DNA of 64,000 nt, taken from positions 124,001-188,000 of the forward strand of contig JADKBZ010000009.1 in the NCBI GenBank assembly GCA_016714815.1, given 5' to 3'. Shown in pieces: positions 34,297 through 42,839 of this stretch. The translations under genes were made by a program, and so were the position numbers. The notes below the pieces were generated by a model. It was not told the DNA's origin. It ran no database searches and saw nothing but the letters and a program-made list of their open reading frames with translations. Numbering within the stretch: position 1 is the stretch's first letter; each line of letters opens with the position of its first letter. This DNA comes from Holophagales bacterium. GTDB taxonomy: Bacteria; Acidobacteriota; Thermoanaerobaculia; UBA5066.

Positions 34297-35726
34297 CAGA
34301 GCGTCCGGGAGAAGATCTTCGGCTGGTCGGACGGACGCTTCAGCAGGTACGGGTCGAAGAGCATCGCGACGTTGCGGATGAAGATCCGGCCGAGCGCCGT
34401 CACGCGGACCTCGTCGGTCTGCGGCTCGACGAGACCGTCCTCGACGAAGGAGGGAAGGGCCGCGACGGCGGGAGCGAACGTCTCGTCGAAGGAGGCGAGC
34501 CCGAACTGCTCCTCCACCTCGCGCTTCTTGATGACGCAGTGGCAGAGGAGGTTCGTGATGACGGTCCGGTGGAGCTCGTCCTCGGGAGAGAGGCGGTGCC
34601 CCTTGATGGTCGAAGGGCGCCCCTCGACGCAGGCGGCGTGGTACGCGGCGTAGTCCTTGGTGTTCTGGACGTAGCAGTCGTCGATCTGCGCGATGGCCGA
34701 GACGCCGAGGGCGTAGAGGTCGACGCCGGCGTGCGTCGTGTAGCCCTGGAAGTTGCGCCAGAGGGTCCGGTCCTCCTGGGCGCGGGCGATCTCGTCGTGC
34801 GGGAGGGCGAAGTGGTCCATCCCTATGTAGACGTATCCCGCCTCCGAGAAGCGCTCGATTCCCGAGACGAAGATCGCGAACTTCTCCGTTCCTTCCGGGA
34901 GGTGGGCCGCAAGGACCCGCTGCGGCTTCTTCAGCCAGGGGACGTGGGCGTAGGAGTAGACGGCGAGGCGGTCCGGGCGGAGCGTGAGGACCTGCTCGAC
35001 GCTTCGGGCGAACCCTTCGAGCGTCTGGCCAGGGAGGCCGTAGATGAGGTCGAGGTTCAGCGACTCGTAGCCGAGGTCCCGGGCGGCGTCGACGAGCGCC
35101 TTCGTCATCTCGAAGGGCTGCACCCGGTTGACGAGCTCCTGGACCTCGGGGTCGAAGTCCTGGACTCCCATCGAGACCCGGTTCCAGCCGTGGCGGCGCA
35201 GGACGGCGAGGTGCTCGGCCGTCGTCACGCGGGGGTCGATCTCGACGGAGATCTCGGCCCCCGGCGCCGGGCGAAAAGCGTCGAGGAGGTGCCCGGCGAG
35301 GGCGTCGGCCTGCTTCGGCGTGAGGTACGTCGGGGTGCCGCCCCCCCAGTGGATCTGGACCACGGGGCGGGAGCGGTCGACGCGCGCGGCGAGGAGGTCG
35401 ATCTCGCGGTGGAGGTCGGCGAGATAGCCCTCGACCTCCCCCCGCTCCTCGCCCCGGCGCTCGGGCTTCGGGACGACTTTCATGAAGCAGCCGCAGAACC
35501 AGCACTGCTCGTCGCAGAAGGGAAGGTGGACGTAGAGCGAGATCGGCCGCTTCGCCGCGTTCGCCCGCTCGCAGGCCGCTTCGAAGTCGGCGGGGCCGAT
35601 GGATTCGGTCCACTCCGGCGCGGTGGGGTATGAGGTGTAGCGGGGTCCCTGGACGTTGTATTTCTCCAGGAGCTCCGTCGTCATCGGCAGCGTTTCGCCA
35701 CGCAGGCGGATCGGGATGGGCGGCAC
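34296..35726 (-). CDS. hemN: Oxygen-independent coproporphyrinogen III dehydrogenase
   Basis: Radical SAM enzyme of about 476 residues converting coproporphyrinogen III to protoporphyrinogen IX. The cluster motif is CDEQCWFC followed by GCF, giving the HemN-type C-x3-C-x2-C-x-C. VQIHWGGGTPTYLTPKQ, MGVQDFDPEVQ, GMDHFALPHDE and RNFQGYTTH are all typical of true HemN rather than HemW. GTG 35726 is preferred because a TGTAAT -10 ends 9 nt upstream; ATG 35684 is the alternative but has neither ribosome-binding site nor promoter. It leads the hemN-hemH-hemY operon. Confidence 0.93.
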   Translation of the reverse strand: MPPIPIRLRGETLPMTTELLEKYNVQGPRYTSYPTAPEWTESIGPADFEAACERANAAKRPISLYVHLPFCDEQCWFCGCFMKVVPKPERRGEERGEVEGYLADLHREIDLLAARVDRSRPVVQIHWGGGTPTYLTPKQADALAGHLLDAFRPAPGAEISVEIDPRVTTAEHLAVLRRHGWNRVSMGVQDFDPEVQELVNRVQPFEMTKALVDAARDLGYESLNLDLIYGLPGQTLEGFARSVEQVLTLRPDRLAVYSYAHVPWLKKPQRVLAAHLPEGTEKFAIFVSGIERFSEAGYVYIGMDHFALPHDEIARAQEDRTLWRNFQGYTTHAGVDLYALGVSAIAQIDDCYVQNTKDYAAYHAACVEGRPSTIKGHRLSPEDELHRTVITNLLCHCVIKKREVEEQFGLASFDETFAPAVAALPSFVEDGLVEPQTDEVRVTALGRIFIRNVAMLFDPYLLKRPSDQPKIFSRTL

Positions 35727-35735
35727 GGCGCGGAG

Positions 35736-35741
35736 ATTACA
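35736..35741 (-). promoter_or_regulatory. -10-like TGTAAT of the hemNHY operon
   Basis: On the minus strand TGTAAT ends 9 nt before GTG 35726. No Shine-Dalgarno sequence is present. Confidence 0.4.
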
Positions 35742-35849
35742 CGGGAGGACGATCCGGGGGGGGGCTCGTCGAGAGTCGACGCGCGCGGGCGGAGCGGAAC
35801 CACTAGAATGTCCGCACGGCGAACGCGACGCCGGGAAAGGCGTGGAACG

Positions 35850-37740
35850 ATGTCGGACGAGAACCGCCCGCCCTTGTCGTGGGCGAGCCTTCCGCGGCCA
35901 TTGCCTGGCGAGATCGAGGAGACCCGTGCCCGGATCCTGGCGCTGTGCGATCCGGAGCTCCTTTCGACGGCGTTCCAGCCCGTCTTCCGGGCCCGGACGG
36001 GAGAGCTCGAAGGGTGCGAGGCGCTCCTTCGGCTGCCGCCCGGCTCCGGCTTCCCGGGACCGTACGAAGCGTTCACGTCGGCCCTTCGGGTCGGGCTCGC
36101 CTCGGAGCTGGAGGTCGCGTCGACCGCCCGGGTCCTCCGGGACGCGGAGCCTTTCGTCGGGGATCACCTCATCTTCCTCAACGTCCTGGCGCCCTTCCTG
36201 ACCGATCCGCGGCTCGGAGCGAACTGGCTCGTGGAGAAGGTCGTGGCGCACGGACGCCAGCCTTCGCACATCATCCTCGAGCTTCCCGAGATCAGCCGGA
36301 TCGCCGATTTCCAGGAGTTCTCACGGGCCCTGGATCCGTACCGGCTCGCGGGCTTCCGGATCGCCATCGACGACTTCGGGGCGGGGTACACGAACCTCCG
36401 GATGATCACCGACATCTCGCCGGACTTCGTGAAGCTGGACCGCGTCTTCATCGAAGGGATCTTCGCCAACGCCCGCAAGAGGATCCTCGTCGAGTCGGTC
36501 GTCTCCCTCTGCCACCGGATCAACTGCAGCGTCGTCGCGGAAGGCATCGAGACGACCGAGGACCTCGAAACCTGCCTCTCGGCGGGCGTCGATTCCCTGC
36601 AGGGTTATCTCCTGGCGCGCCCGGGCCCCGCCGAGCAGGCCTTCTTCGTGGAAGACGTGATCGTCGACTCGGCGCGGTCCGCACGGTCGCACGGGGAGAT
36701 CGGCGCGGCCACGTCGCAGGGGCCGACGCTCCCGGCCGAGGCTCCGCTTTCGGCCGCGAACGCCTGTTTCCGGGCCGACCCCGAGCTCGACGTCCTGCCC
36801 GTCCTCCTTTCGGGCCGCTGCGTCGGGCTCCTCGGCCGGGCACGGGCCGCGTCCTTCCCGTTCCTCTCTGGGGCGTCCGAGACCGGCCCGGTCTCCGCCG
36901 CGGTCGCCGATATTCCCTGGGAGCAGGTCGACGAGACGACGCCGCTGGAGCAGGTCGCCGCCCTGGTGGCGAGGCGGGGGCACTCCTGCCGGTTCGAGCC
37001 GATCGTCGTGACGGGACCGGGGAAGGTCTATCGGGGGCTCCTCCGGTTCGACGACCTCCTCGCCCTCTTCTCGCGTCTCCACGTCGAGAACGGGCTCGAG
37101 GCGCACCCGCTGACGGATCTCCCGGGGAGAGGCCGGCTGGAGGCCGAGGCGGCACGCCGCCTGACCCTGCAGGACCCCCTTCGGCCTCGCGCGCCTCAAC
37201 GTGCGGAGGTTCCGGGCCTTCAACGACAGGTACGGGTTCCTTCGCGGCGACAAGCTGCTCGCCCACGTGGCGGCGGTCCTCCGGACGCTCTCGTACGAAG
37301 AGCCCGGCTCCTTCCTGGCGCACTACGGAGCGGACGACTTCGGTTTCCTGATGTCTCCGGAGCGGGTCCCCGACGTCCTGAATCGGGCCATCCAGGGGAT
37401 CCGGTCGACGATCGGCAACTTCTACGACCCGGACGACCTGGAGGCGGGAGGCCTCGTGGGGCGGGATGCCCGGGGCGGAGCCAGCATCGTCGCTCCGGCC
37501 GCTCTCGTCGGGGGAGCCGCCGTCTGGAGCGGGGCCGGCGCGCCGCCGCTTCACGACGTCGTGCGGGCGGCCGAGGCGGCCCTCCGGGCGGCCCGCCACG
37601 GCGAGGCCTCTCAGCCCGTCATCCGCGTGGTGGGACCGCCGCCGGAGACGGCCCCGATCTCGGTCTCCACCCTCGTGGCTCCGAAGCCGGAAGAGCTGCC
37701 CCCCAAGACCCAGACGAGCCTGCCGAAGCCGTTCCGCTGA
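35850..37740 (+). pseudogene. EAL-CBS-like-GGDEF protein interrupted by a one-base frameshift
   Basis: The first frame encodes an EAL phosphodiesterase domain (about 20-265) with key blocks EALLR, LNVLAPFL, IDDFGAGYTNL, VKLDR and VAEGIET, so c-di-GMP hydrolysis is plausible. A CBS-like segment (about 300-410) and the opening of a GGDEF domain (LTDLPGRGRLEAEAARR) follow. At the C-run 37175-37179 one extra C shifts the frame; the rest of the GGDEF domain (FGLARLNVRRFRAFNDRYGF, then YGADDFGFLM) continues in another frame to 37740. The signature is GADDF, so cyclase activity is doubtful even if intact. Sequencing error or true mutation cannot be told apart. ATG 35850 has GGAAAGG upstream; TAGAAT at 35804 may be its -10. 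Confidence 0.75.
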
Positions 37741-37754
37741 GGCCGAAAGAAGGG

Positions 37755-38786
37755 TCACCCCTCCCGGGCGGCCTCCACGAACGCGGCGACGTTTTCGGGA
37801 GGGGTCGGGGGAAGGATGCCGTGCCCGAGGTTGACGATGTGGCCGACGGCTCCGGCGGCGGCCTTCGCCGCGCGGACCGCGGCGCGAACGTCGTCGGGGG
37901 ATCCGAGGAGGACTCCCGGGTCGACGTTGCCCTGGAGAGCCTTGCCGCAGGCGCGGCGCCGCGCCTCGTCGAGAGGGAGCTTCCAGTCGACGGAGACGAC
38001 GTCGGCCGGCATCCCGGCGTACGACTCGATCAGGTGCGCCGAGCCCGAGCCGAAGTGGATGACCGGGACCTCGCCCCGTTTCGGGAGGCGGGAGAGGAGC
38101 CGCTCGGTCGCGGGGCGGGCGAAGCGGTCGTAGTCGGCGCGGGAGAGCTCGCCGGCCCACGAGTCGAAGATCTGGACGACGTCGGCTCCCGCCTCGATCT
38201 GCGCGGCCAGGTAGTCGCCGACGGAGTCGGCGAGCTTTCCCATCAGCGCCTCGAGCGTCTTCGGCTCGCGCCACATCATCGTCTTCGTGTGCTGGAAGGA
38301 CTTGGACCCGCCCCCTTCGATCGCGTAGGTCGCGAGCGTCCAGGGGGCCCCGCAGAAGCCGATGACGGCCGCGCGCCCCGCGACCTCTTTCTTCAGCTCG
38401 CGGAGGATCGCCGGGACGAACCCGGTCCCGACCGTCGGGTCGAAGCCGGTGAGCGCCGCGACCTGATCCGCCGTCCGGATCGGCGTCGGGAGCTTCGGCC
38501 CCCCCTCGTCGAGCTTCACCTCGATCCCCATCGGCGGGAGCGGGATGAGGATGTCGGAGAAGAGGATGACGCCGTCCATCCCGAAGCGGCGGAAGGGCTG
38601 CATCGAGACCTCGACGGCCGACGGGACGTCGGCGCAGAGGTCGAGGAAGGCGAGGCGCTTGCGGATCTCGCGGTACTCCGGAAGGTACCGGCCGGCCTGG
38701 CGCATGAGCCAGACGGGCGGCAGGTCCACGGGGCGGCCGAAAGCGGCGTCGACGAAGCGCTGGCGGGAGGGGCCGGAATCGGACAT
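37755..38786 (-). CDS. hemE: Uroporphyrinogen decarboxylase
   Basis: This 343-residue enzyme removes four carboxylates from uroporphyrinogen III to give coproporphyrinogen III. Diagnostic stretches are PPVWLMRQAGRYLPEYR (substrate-binding Arg pair), ILFSDILIPLPPMG, GFCGAPWTLATYAIEG and NLGHGILPPTPPENV. It is transcribed divergently from murF: on the minus strand a TAACCT hexamer ends 8 nt before ATG 38786. Confidence 0.95.
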   Translation of the reverse strand: MSDSGPSRQRFVDAAFGRPVDLPPVWLMRQAGRYLPEYREIRKRLAFLDLCADVPSAVEVSMQPFRRFGMDGVILFSDILIPLPPMGIEVKLDEGGPKLPTPIRTADQVAALTGFDPTVGTGFVPAILRELKKEVAGRAAVIGFCGAPWTLATYAIEGGGSKSFQHTKTMMWREPKTLEALMGKLADSVGDYLAAQIEAGADVVQIFDSWAGELSRADYDRFARPATERLLSRLPKRGEVPVIHFGSGSAHLIESYAGMPADVVSVDWKLPLDEARRRACGKALQGNVDPGVLLGSPDDVRAAVRAAKAAAGAVGHIVNLGHGILPPTPPENVAAFVEAAREG

Positions 38787-38794
38787 GGGGCGGG

Positions 38795-38804
38795 AGGTTA
38801 GCAT
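38795..38804. promoter_or_regulatory. Overlapping divergent -10 elements (hemE / murF)
   Basis: TAACCT on the minus strand (38800-38795, 8 nt before hemE) and TAGCAT on the plus strand (38799-38804, 9 nt before murF) share two base pairs. Polymerase could not occupy both sites at once, so mutually exclusive transcription is possible. Confidence 0.45.
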
Positions 38805-38813
38805 CGGCCCTCC

Positions 38814-40247
38814 ATGGCCACACCGATCCCTCCGAATGCCGCCCCCTTCACCCCCGCCGAGGTCGCCCGAGCCACGGGCGGCACGCTCGTGCGCGACGGC
38901 AGGCCCTTCGTCGGCGTCTCGACCGACACCCGGACGATCACGCCCGGGGCCCTCTACGTCGCGCTCCGGGGCGAGAACTTCGACGGCCACCGCTTCCTTC
39001 CGCAGGCGACCGCCGCCGGGGCCGGAGGCGTCCTCATCGCCACGGCCGGAGACCTTCCGCCGTCCGGCGCGGTGATCCGCGTCGCCGACACGCGCGCCGC
39101 TCTCGGCGCCCTCGGCCGCTTCCACCGGGACCGCTGGGCGGCTCCCGGGCACCGGAAGGTCCTCGCCGTCGGCGGCTCCGCGGGAAAGACGACGACGACG
39201 CGCGCCATCGCGGCGCTCCTTTCGGTCCTCCGCCCCGGCGTGGTCCACTCGACGCCGGGGAACCTGAACAGCGACCTCGGGCTTCCGCTGACGCTCCTTC
39301 TTCTCGAAGAGCACCATCACCTGGCCGCCGTCGAGATCGGAACGAGCCACCGGGGCGAGATCTCCCGGCTGGCGGCGATCGCCCGGCCGGAAGTCGGCCT
39401 CCTGACGCTCGTCGCTCCCGAGCACACCGAAGGAATCGGGACGCTCGACGACGTGGCGGACGAGGAGGGAGACCTCTTCGCCGCGCTCCCGCCCGAAGGG
39501 TGCGCCGTCGGCAACGGCGACGACGCGCGCGTCGTCGCGCAGATCGAGCGCTCGCCGGCGGCCCGCCGCATCCTCTACGGCTTCGGCGAGGGTTGCACCC
39601 TTCGGGCCCTGTCACGGATGCCGCGAGGCCTCTCGGGGAGCCTCGTCCGGGTCGCGTGGGGCGGCGGCGCCCCCGAGGAGTACGAGGTGCCGCTCCCCGG
39701 CGAGGCGGGCACCCTCGCGGCGCTCGCGGCGCTCGCCGGCGCGCGCGCCCTCCTCGACGAGCCGGTCCCTCCCGAGGCGCTCCGCGAGGCCCTCCTCGGC
39801 GTCGCCTCGCTCCGCGACGGCCGGTTCGCCGTGGAGGCCCTCGCCGACGGGACCATCCTCCTCGACGACACCTACAACTCGAACACCGGCTCGGCGAAAT
39901 CCTCTCTGAGGACCGCCCGCGAGCTGGCCGACTCCCTCGGCAGGCGGCTCGTCGTCGTCCTCGGCGAGATGCGCGAGCTCGGGCCCCTCGCCGCGGACGA
40001 GCACGAGGATGTGGCTCGTGCGGCGGTCGACGCGGGCCCCGCGGCCCTCGTCGCCGTGAACGGCGAGGCGGTGCGGTTTGCTCTGGCCGCCTCCGCGGCC
40101 GGCATTCCGGCGTCGTTTCACCGCTCGGGCGACGAGGCGGTCCCCGTCGTCCTCGAGTCGGTTCGCCCCGGGGACGTCGTCCTCGTGAAGGCGTCGCGCG
40201 GCGTACGGCTCGAGGTGGTCGCCTCGGCGCTCCGCTCGTCCCGATAG
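38814..40247 (+). CDS. murF: UDP-N-acetylmuramoyl-tripeptide--D-alanyl-D-alanine ligase
   Basis: This 477-residue Mur ligase adds D-Ala-D-Ala in peptidoglycan precursor synthesis. The P-loop is VGGSAGKTTTTRAI, followed by STPGNLNSDLGLPLTLL, EIGTSHRGEISRL, DDTYNSNTGSAKSSL (usually DDTYNANP) and VLVKASRG (usually KGSRG). These small departures make it somewhat divergent, but length and order fit MurF. It stands apart from any dcw cluster, next to purE. It starts at ATG 38814 after a TAGCAT hexamer. Confidence 0.85.
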   Translation: MATPIPPNAAPFTPAEVARATGGTLVRDGRPFVGVSTDTRTITPGALYVALRGENFDGHRFLPQATAAGAGGVLIATAGDLPPSGAVIRVADTRAALGALGRFHRDRWAAPGHRKVLAVGGSAGKTTTTRAIAALLSVLRPGVVHSTPGNLNSDLGLPLTLLLLEEHHHLAAVEIGTSHRGEISRLAAIARPEVGLLTLVAPEHTEGIGTLDDVADEEGDLFAALPPEGCAVGNGDDARVVAQIERSPAARRILYGFGEGCTLRALSRMPRGLSGSLVRVAWGGGAPEEYEVPLPGEAGTLAALAALAGARALLDEPVPPEALREALLGVASLRDGRFAVEALADGTILLDDTYNSNTGSAKSSLRTARELADSLGRRLVVVLGEMRELGPLAADEHEDVARAAVDAGPAALVAVNGEAVRFALAASAAGIPASFHRSGDEAVPVVLESVRPGDVVLVKASRGVRLEVVASALRSSR

Positions 40248-40269
40248 ACTCGCCGCCGGAGGCCGCACG

Positions 40270-40791
40270 ATGGGAACGCCGCTCGTCGGAATCGTCATGG
40301 GAAGCGCTTCGGACTACGAGACGCTCGGGAAGGCGGAGGACGTCCTTCTCGACTTCGGCGTGCCGTACGAGATCTCCGTCGTCAGCGCGCACCGGATGCC
40401 CGAGGAGATGTACGACTACGCGAAATCCGCCGCGGGCCGCGGCCTGAAGCTGATCATCGCGGGGGCGGGCGGCGCGGCGCACCTTCCGGGGATGGTGTCG
40501 GCCCTGACGACCCTCCCGGTCCTCGGCGTCCCCGTCGAGAGCCGGGCCCTTTCCGGGCTCGACAGCCTCCTCTCCATCGTCCAGATGCCGGGCGGCGTCC
40601 CGACGGCGACGTTCGCCATCGGCCCGTCCGGCGCGACGAACGCGGGCCTCTTCGCGGTGAAGGTCCTCGCCCTGGCGGACCCCGCCCTCGCGGAGAAGGT
40701 CGCCGCCCACCGCGAGGCGCTCCGCGAGAAGGCGCGTGCGGGAAACGACGCCGTGAAGCGGCGGCTCCGCTCCGGGGTGGAGCGGGCGTGA
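40270..40791 (+). CDS. purE: N5-carboxyaminoimidazole ribonucleotide mutase
   Basis: This 173-residue class I PurE interconverts N5-CAIR and CAIR in purine synthesis. Motifs are IVMGSASDYETL, SVVSAHRMPEEM (active-site SAHR) and IAGAGGAAHLPGM. GGAGG lies 9 nt before ATG 40270, and TAGACT at 40245-40250 is a likely -10, giving a short leader. The stop overlaps the purK start. Confidence 0.95.
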   Translation: MGTPLVGIVMGSASDYETLGKAEDVLLDFGVPYEISVVSAHRMPEEMYDYAKSAAGRGLKLIIAGAGGAAHLPGMVSALTTLPVLGVPVESRALSGLDSLLSIVQMPGGVPTATFAIGPSGATNAGLFAVKVLALADPALAEKVAAHREALREKARAGNDAVKRRLRSGVERA

Positions 40792-41981
40792 CGACCGTCG
40801 GCATCCTCGGCGGCGGCCAGCTCGGGGCGATGCTCGCCCCCGCGCTCCAGGACCTCGGGGCCGACGTCCACGTCTACGATCCCGATCCGAACGCCCCCGC
40901 CCTCCGCCGGGCGGCGCGCGCCGCGAGCGGGTCGTGGCGGGACGTGCCGCGCCTGCAGGAGTTCTTCGACGCCTGCGACGTGGTGACCTACGAGTTCGAG
41001 AACGTGGAGACCGAGGGGCTGGCGCGGATCTGGGGTCTCGAGAAGCTCCTCCCCTCCCTCCAGGTCCTCCGGACGACCCAGAACCGGGTCTCGGAGAAGG
41101 AGTTCCTGCGCGCGAACGGCCTCCCGCACGTCGCCTTCGCCGACGGCCGGACGGCGGACGAGCTCCCGGAGGCGGCCCGGCGGTTCGGGTTCCCGTCGAT
41201 CCTCAAGACGGCCCGCGGCGGCTACGACGGCAAGGGGCAGTGGAAGCTCGCCTCCCCGGCCGGGCTCGACGCTCTCCTCGCGGGCCCGGCGCGCGAGGCC
41301 CTCGACGCTTCCGGCTGGGTCCTCGAGGAGCCGATCGACATCGTCCTCGAGCTGAGCGCCATCGTCGCCCGCGAGAGGAACGGCGACGAGGTCGTCTTTC
41401 CCCTTTTCGAGAACGAGCACCGCGACCACGTCCTCGACGTCACCCTCGTCCCGGCCCGTCTCCCCGATGATCTCGAGGCGGAGGCGAAGTCAGTGGCCCT
41501 CTCCGCGGCCCGGGCCCTGGGAGTGACGGGGCTCCTGACGACCGAGCTCTTCGTCGGCCGTTCGGCGCGGTCGAGCCCCGGGCAGATCCGCATCTTCACG
41601 AACGAGTTCGCGCCCCGCCCCCACAACTCCGGGCACGTCACGCGCAAAGCCTGCACCTTCAGCCAGTTCGAGGCGCTCGCGCGGATCCTCCTCGAGGTCC
41701 CGCTCGTGCCGCCCCGGCTCGTCTCGGCGGGAGCCTTCTGCATGGCGAACCTCCTCGGAGAGGTCTGGGAGGCGCAGGGAGCCTCCGGGCCGCTCGACCT
41801 GGCGGCCTGGGAGGGGAACCCGGACCTCCTCGAGGTCGTCCTCTACGGCAAGTCGGGCGTGGCGGCGAAGCGGAAGATGGGGCACCTGACCGTCCGGGGG
41901 GGAGACGCCGAGGAGGCGATCTCGTCGGCGCGGGCGCTGCGCGAGGCGATCGGCAGAACGGGACCGCGCCGGTCCGTATAA
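40788..41981 (+). CDS. purK: N5-carboxyaminoimidazole ribonucleotide synthase
   Basis: This 397-residue ATP-grasp enzyme carboxylates AIR. It begins VGILGGGQLGAMLAPA and contains VVTYEFENVE, TARGGYDGKGQW (ATP-grasp glycine loop), NEFAPRPHNSGHVT and HLTVRG near the C-terminus. The start is GTG 40788 inside the purE stop (GTGA), so the pair is translationally coupled. Its TAA stop is embedded in a TATAAT hexamer that may serve hemX. Confidence 0.95.
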   Translation: MTTVGILGGGQLGAMLAPALQDLGADVHVYDPDPNAPALRRAARAASGSWRDVPRLQEFFDACDVVTYEFENVETEGLARIWGLEKLLPSLQVLRTTQNRVSEKEFLRANGLPHVAFADGRTADELPEAARRFGFPSILKTARGGYDGKGQWKLASPAGLDALLAGPAREALDASGWVLEEPIDIVLELSAIVARERNGDEVVFPLFENEHRDHVLDVTLVPARLPDDLEAEAKSVALSAARALGVTGLLTTELFVGRSARSSPGQIRIFTNEFAPRPHNSGHVTRKACTFSQFEALARILLEVPLVPPRLVSAGAFCMANLLGEVWEAQGASGPLDLAAWEGNPDLLEVVLYGKSGVAAKRKMGHLTVRGGDAEEAISSARALREAIGRTGPRRSV

Positions 41982-41982
41982 T
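41977..41982 (+). promoter_or_regulatory. Consensus -10 TATAAT upstream of hemX
   Basis: A perfect TATAAT overlaps the purK stop and ends 11 nt before ATG 41994, with AAAGG between. It probably starts the hemX-hemA-hemC-hemD-hemB-hemL operon with a very short leader. Confidence 0.5.
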
Positions 41983-41993
41983 CAAAGGTTCGG

Positions 41994-42839
41994 ATGTTCG
42001 GCACAGGCCTCGCAAACGCCCTCTTCGGTCTCGTCGCCCTCCTCTGCTACGCGGGGGCGACCCTCCTCTACGTCGTCTGGCTGCGTCATCCGCAGGTCTC
42101 CGCCGGGAGGATGGCGACCGGCCTCGCCGGCGTGGGGGCCGTCTGCAACTTCGGGTTTCTCTACGCGCGGTCCGTGGCGTTGAGGACCGTTCCCTACGGC
42201 GACCTTCTCGGGTCGATGGCGCTCTTCGGCCTCTTCCTGGCGGCGATGAGCCTGATCCTCGAGGCGCGGCACCACGACCGCTCCCTCGGGCCGTTCCTGA
42301 TGCCGGTCTCGCTCTTCTTCCTTCTTCTTTCGTTCGTCGTCCCGGGGGGCGGAACGCCTCGCCCGGAGCTGCGCGGGTCGGTCTTCGCGTTCCACGTCAC
42401 GCTGAACATGCTCAGCTACTCGGCTTTCGCCGTGGCGTGCGCCCTCTCGCTCCTCTACCTCGCCCTGGGACGGCAGCTGAAGGCCAAGCGGCACAACATC
42501 CTGAACGGACCCGTCTCGCGGTTTCCCTCCCTGAGCTACCTGGAAAGGGCTGCGCGGACCTCCATCGGCGTCGGGGTCGTCTCGCTGGCCTCCGGGCTCA
42601 CGATGGGTTTCCTCTGGGCCTACCGCGTCTGGCAGGAGCAGCACCCCGAGTGGCTCCTGGACGCCAAGATCTGGGGAGCGGTCGCGACGCTCGTCTTCTA
42701 CCTCTGGGTCTTCGTCCGGGCGCACCGCGGCGCCTCGCCCCGGACGACCGCCAGGCTCGCCGTCGCCGGATTCGTCCTCGTCCTCCTCTCCTACACCGCC
42801 GTCAACCTCTTCTTCTCGAAGGTCCACTCGTTCACCTGA
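41994..42839 (+). CDS. hemX: HemX/CcsA-type cytochrome c assembly membrane protein
   Basis: This 281-residue protein has eight predicted membrane helices. Blocks such as FHVTLNMLSYSAFAVACALS and DAKIWGAVATLVFYLWVFVR match the CcsA/HemX family; the Trp-rich WWD heme-handling motif is not evident. Family members act in heme delivery for cytochrome c maturation or modulate glutamyl-tRNA reductase levels. Its stop shares a base with the hemA start (TGATG), the classic hemX-hemA pairing, which favours the HemX name. Confidence 0.75.
   Translation: MFGTGLANALFGLVALLCYAGATLLYVVWLRHPQVSAGRMATGLAGVGAVCNFGFLYARSVALRTVPYGDLLGSMALFGLFLAAMSLILEARHHDRSLGPFLMPVSLFFLLLSFVVPGGGTPRPELRGSVFAFHVTLNMLSYSAFAVACALSLLYLALGRQLKAKRHNILNGPVSRFPSLSYLERAARTSIGVGVVSLASGLTMGFLWAYRVWQEQHPEWLLDAKIWGAVATLVFYLWVFVRAHRGASPRTTARLAVAGFVLVLLSYTAVNLFFSKVHSFT

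Noticed and set aside
37180..38801. Continuation of the EAL frame beyond the frameshift through hemE
   Set aside because: The translation becomes low-complexity and antisense to hemE; the GGDEF continuation is clearly in another frame ending at 37740.
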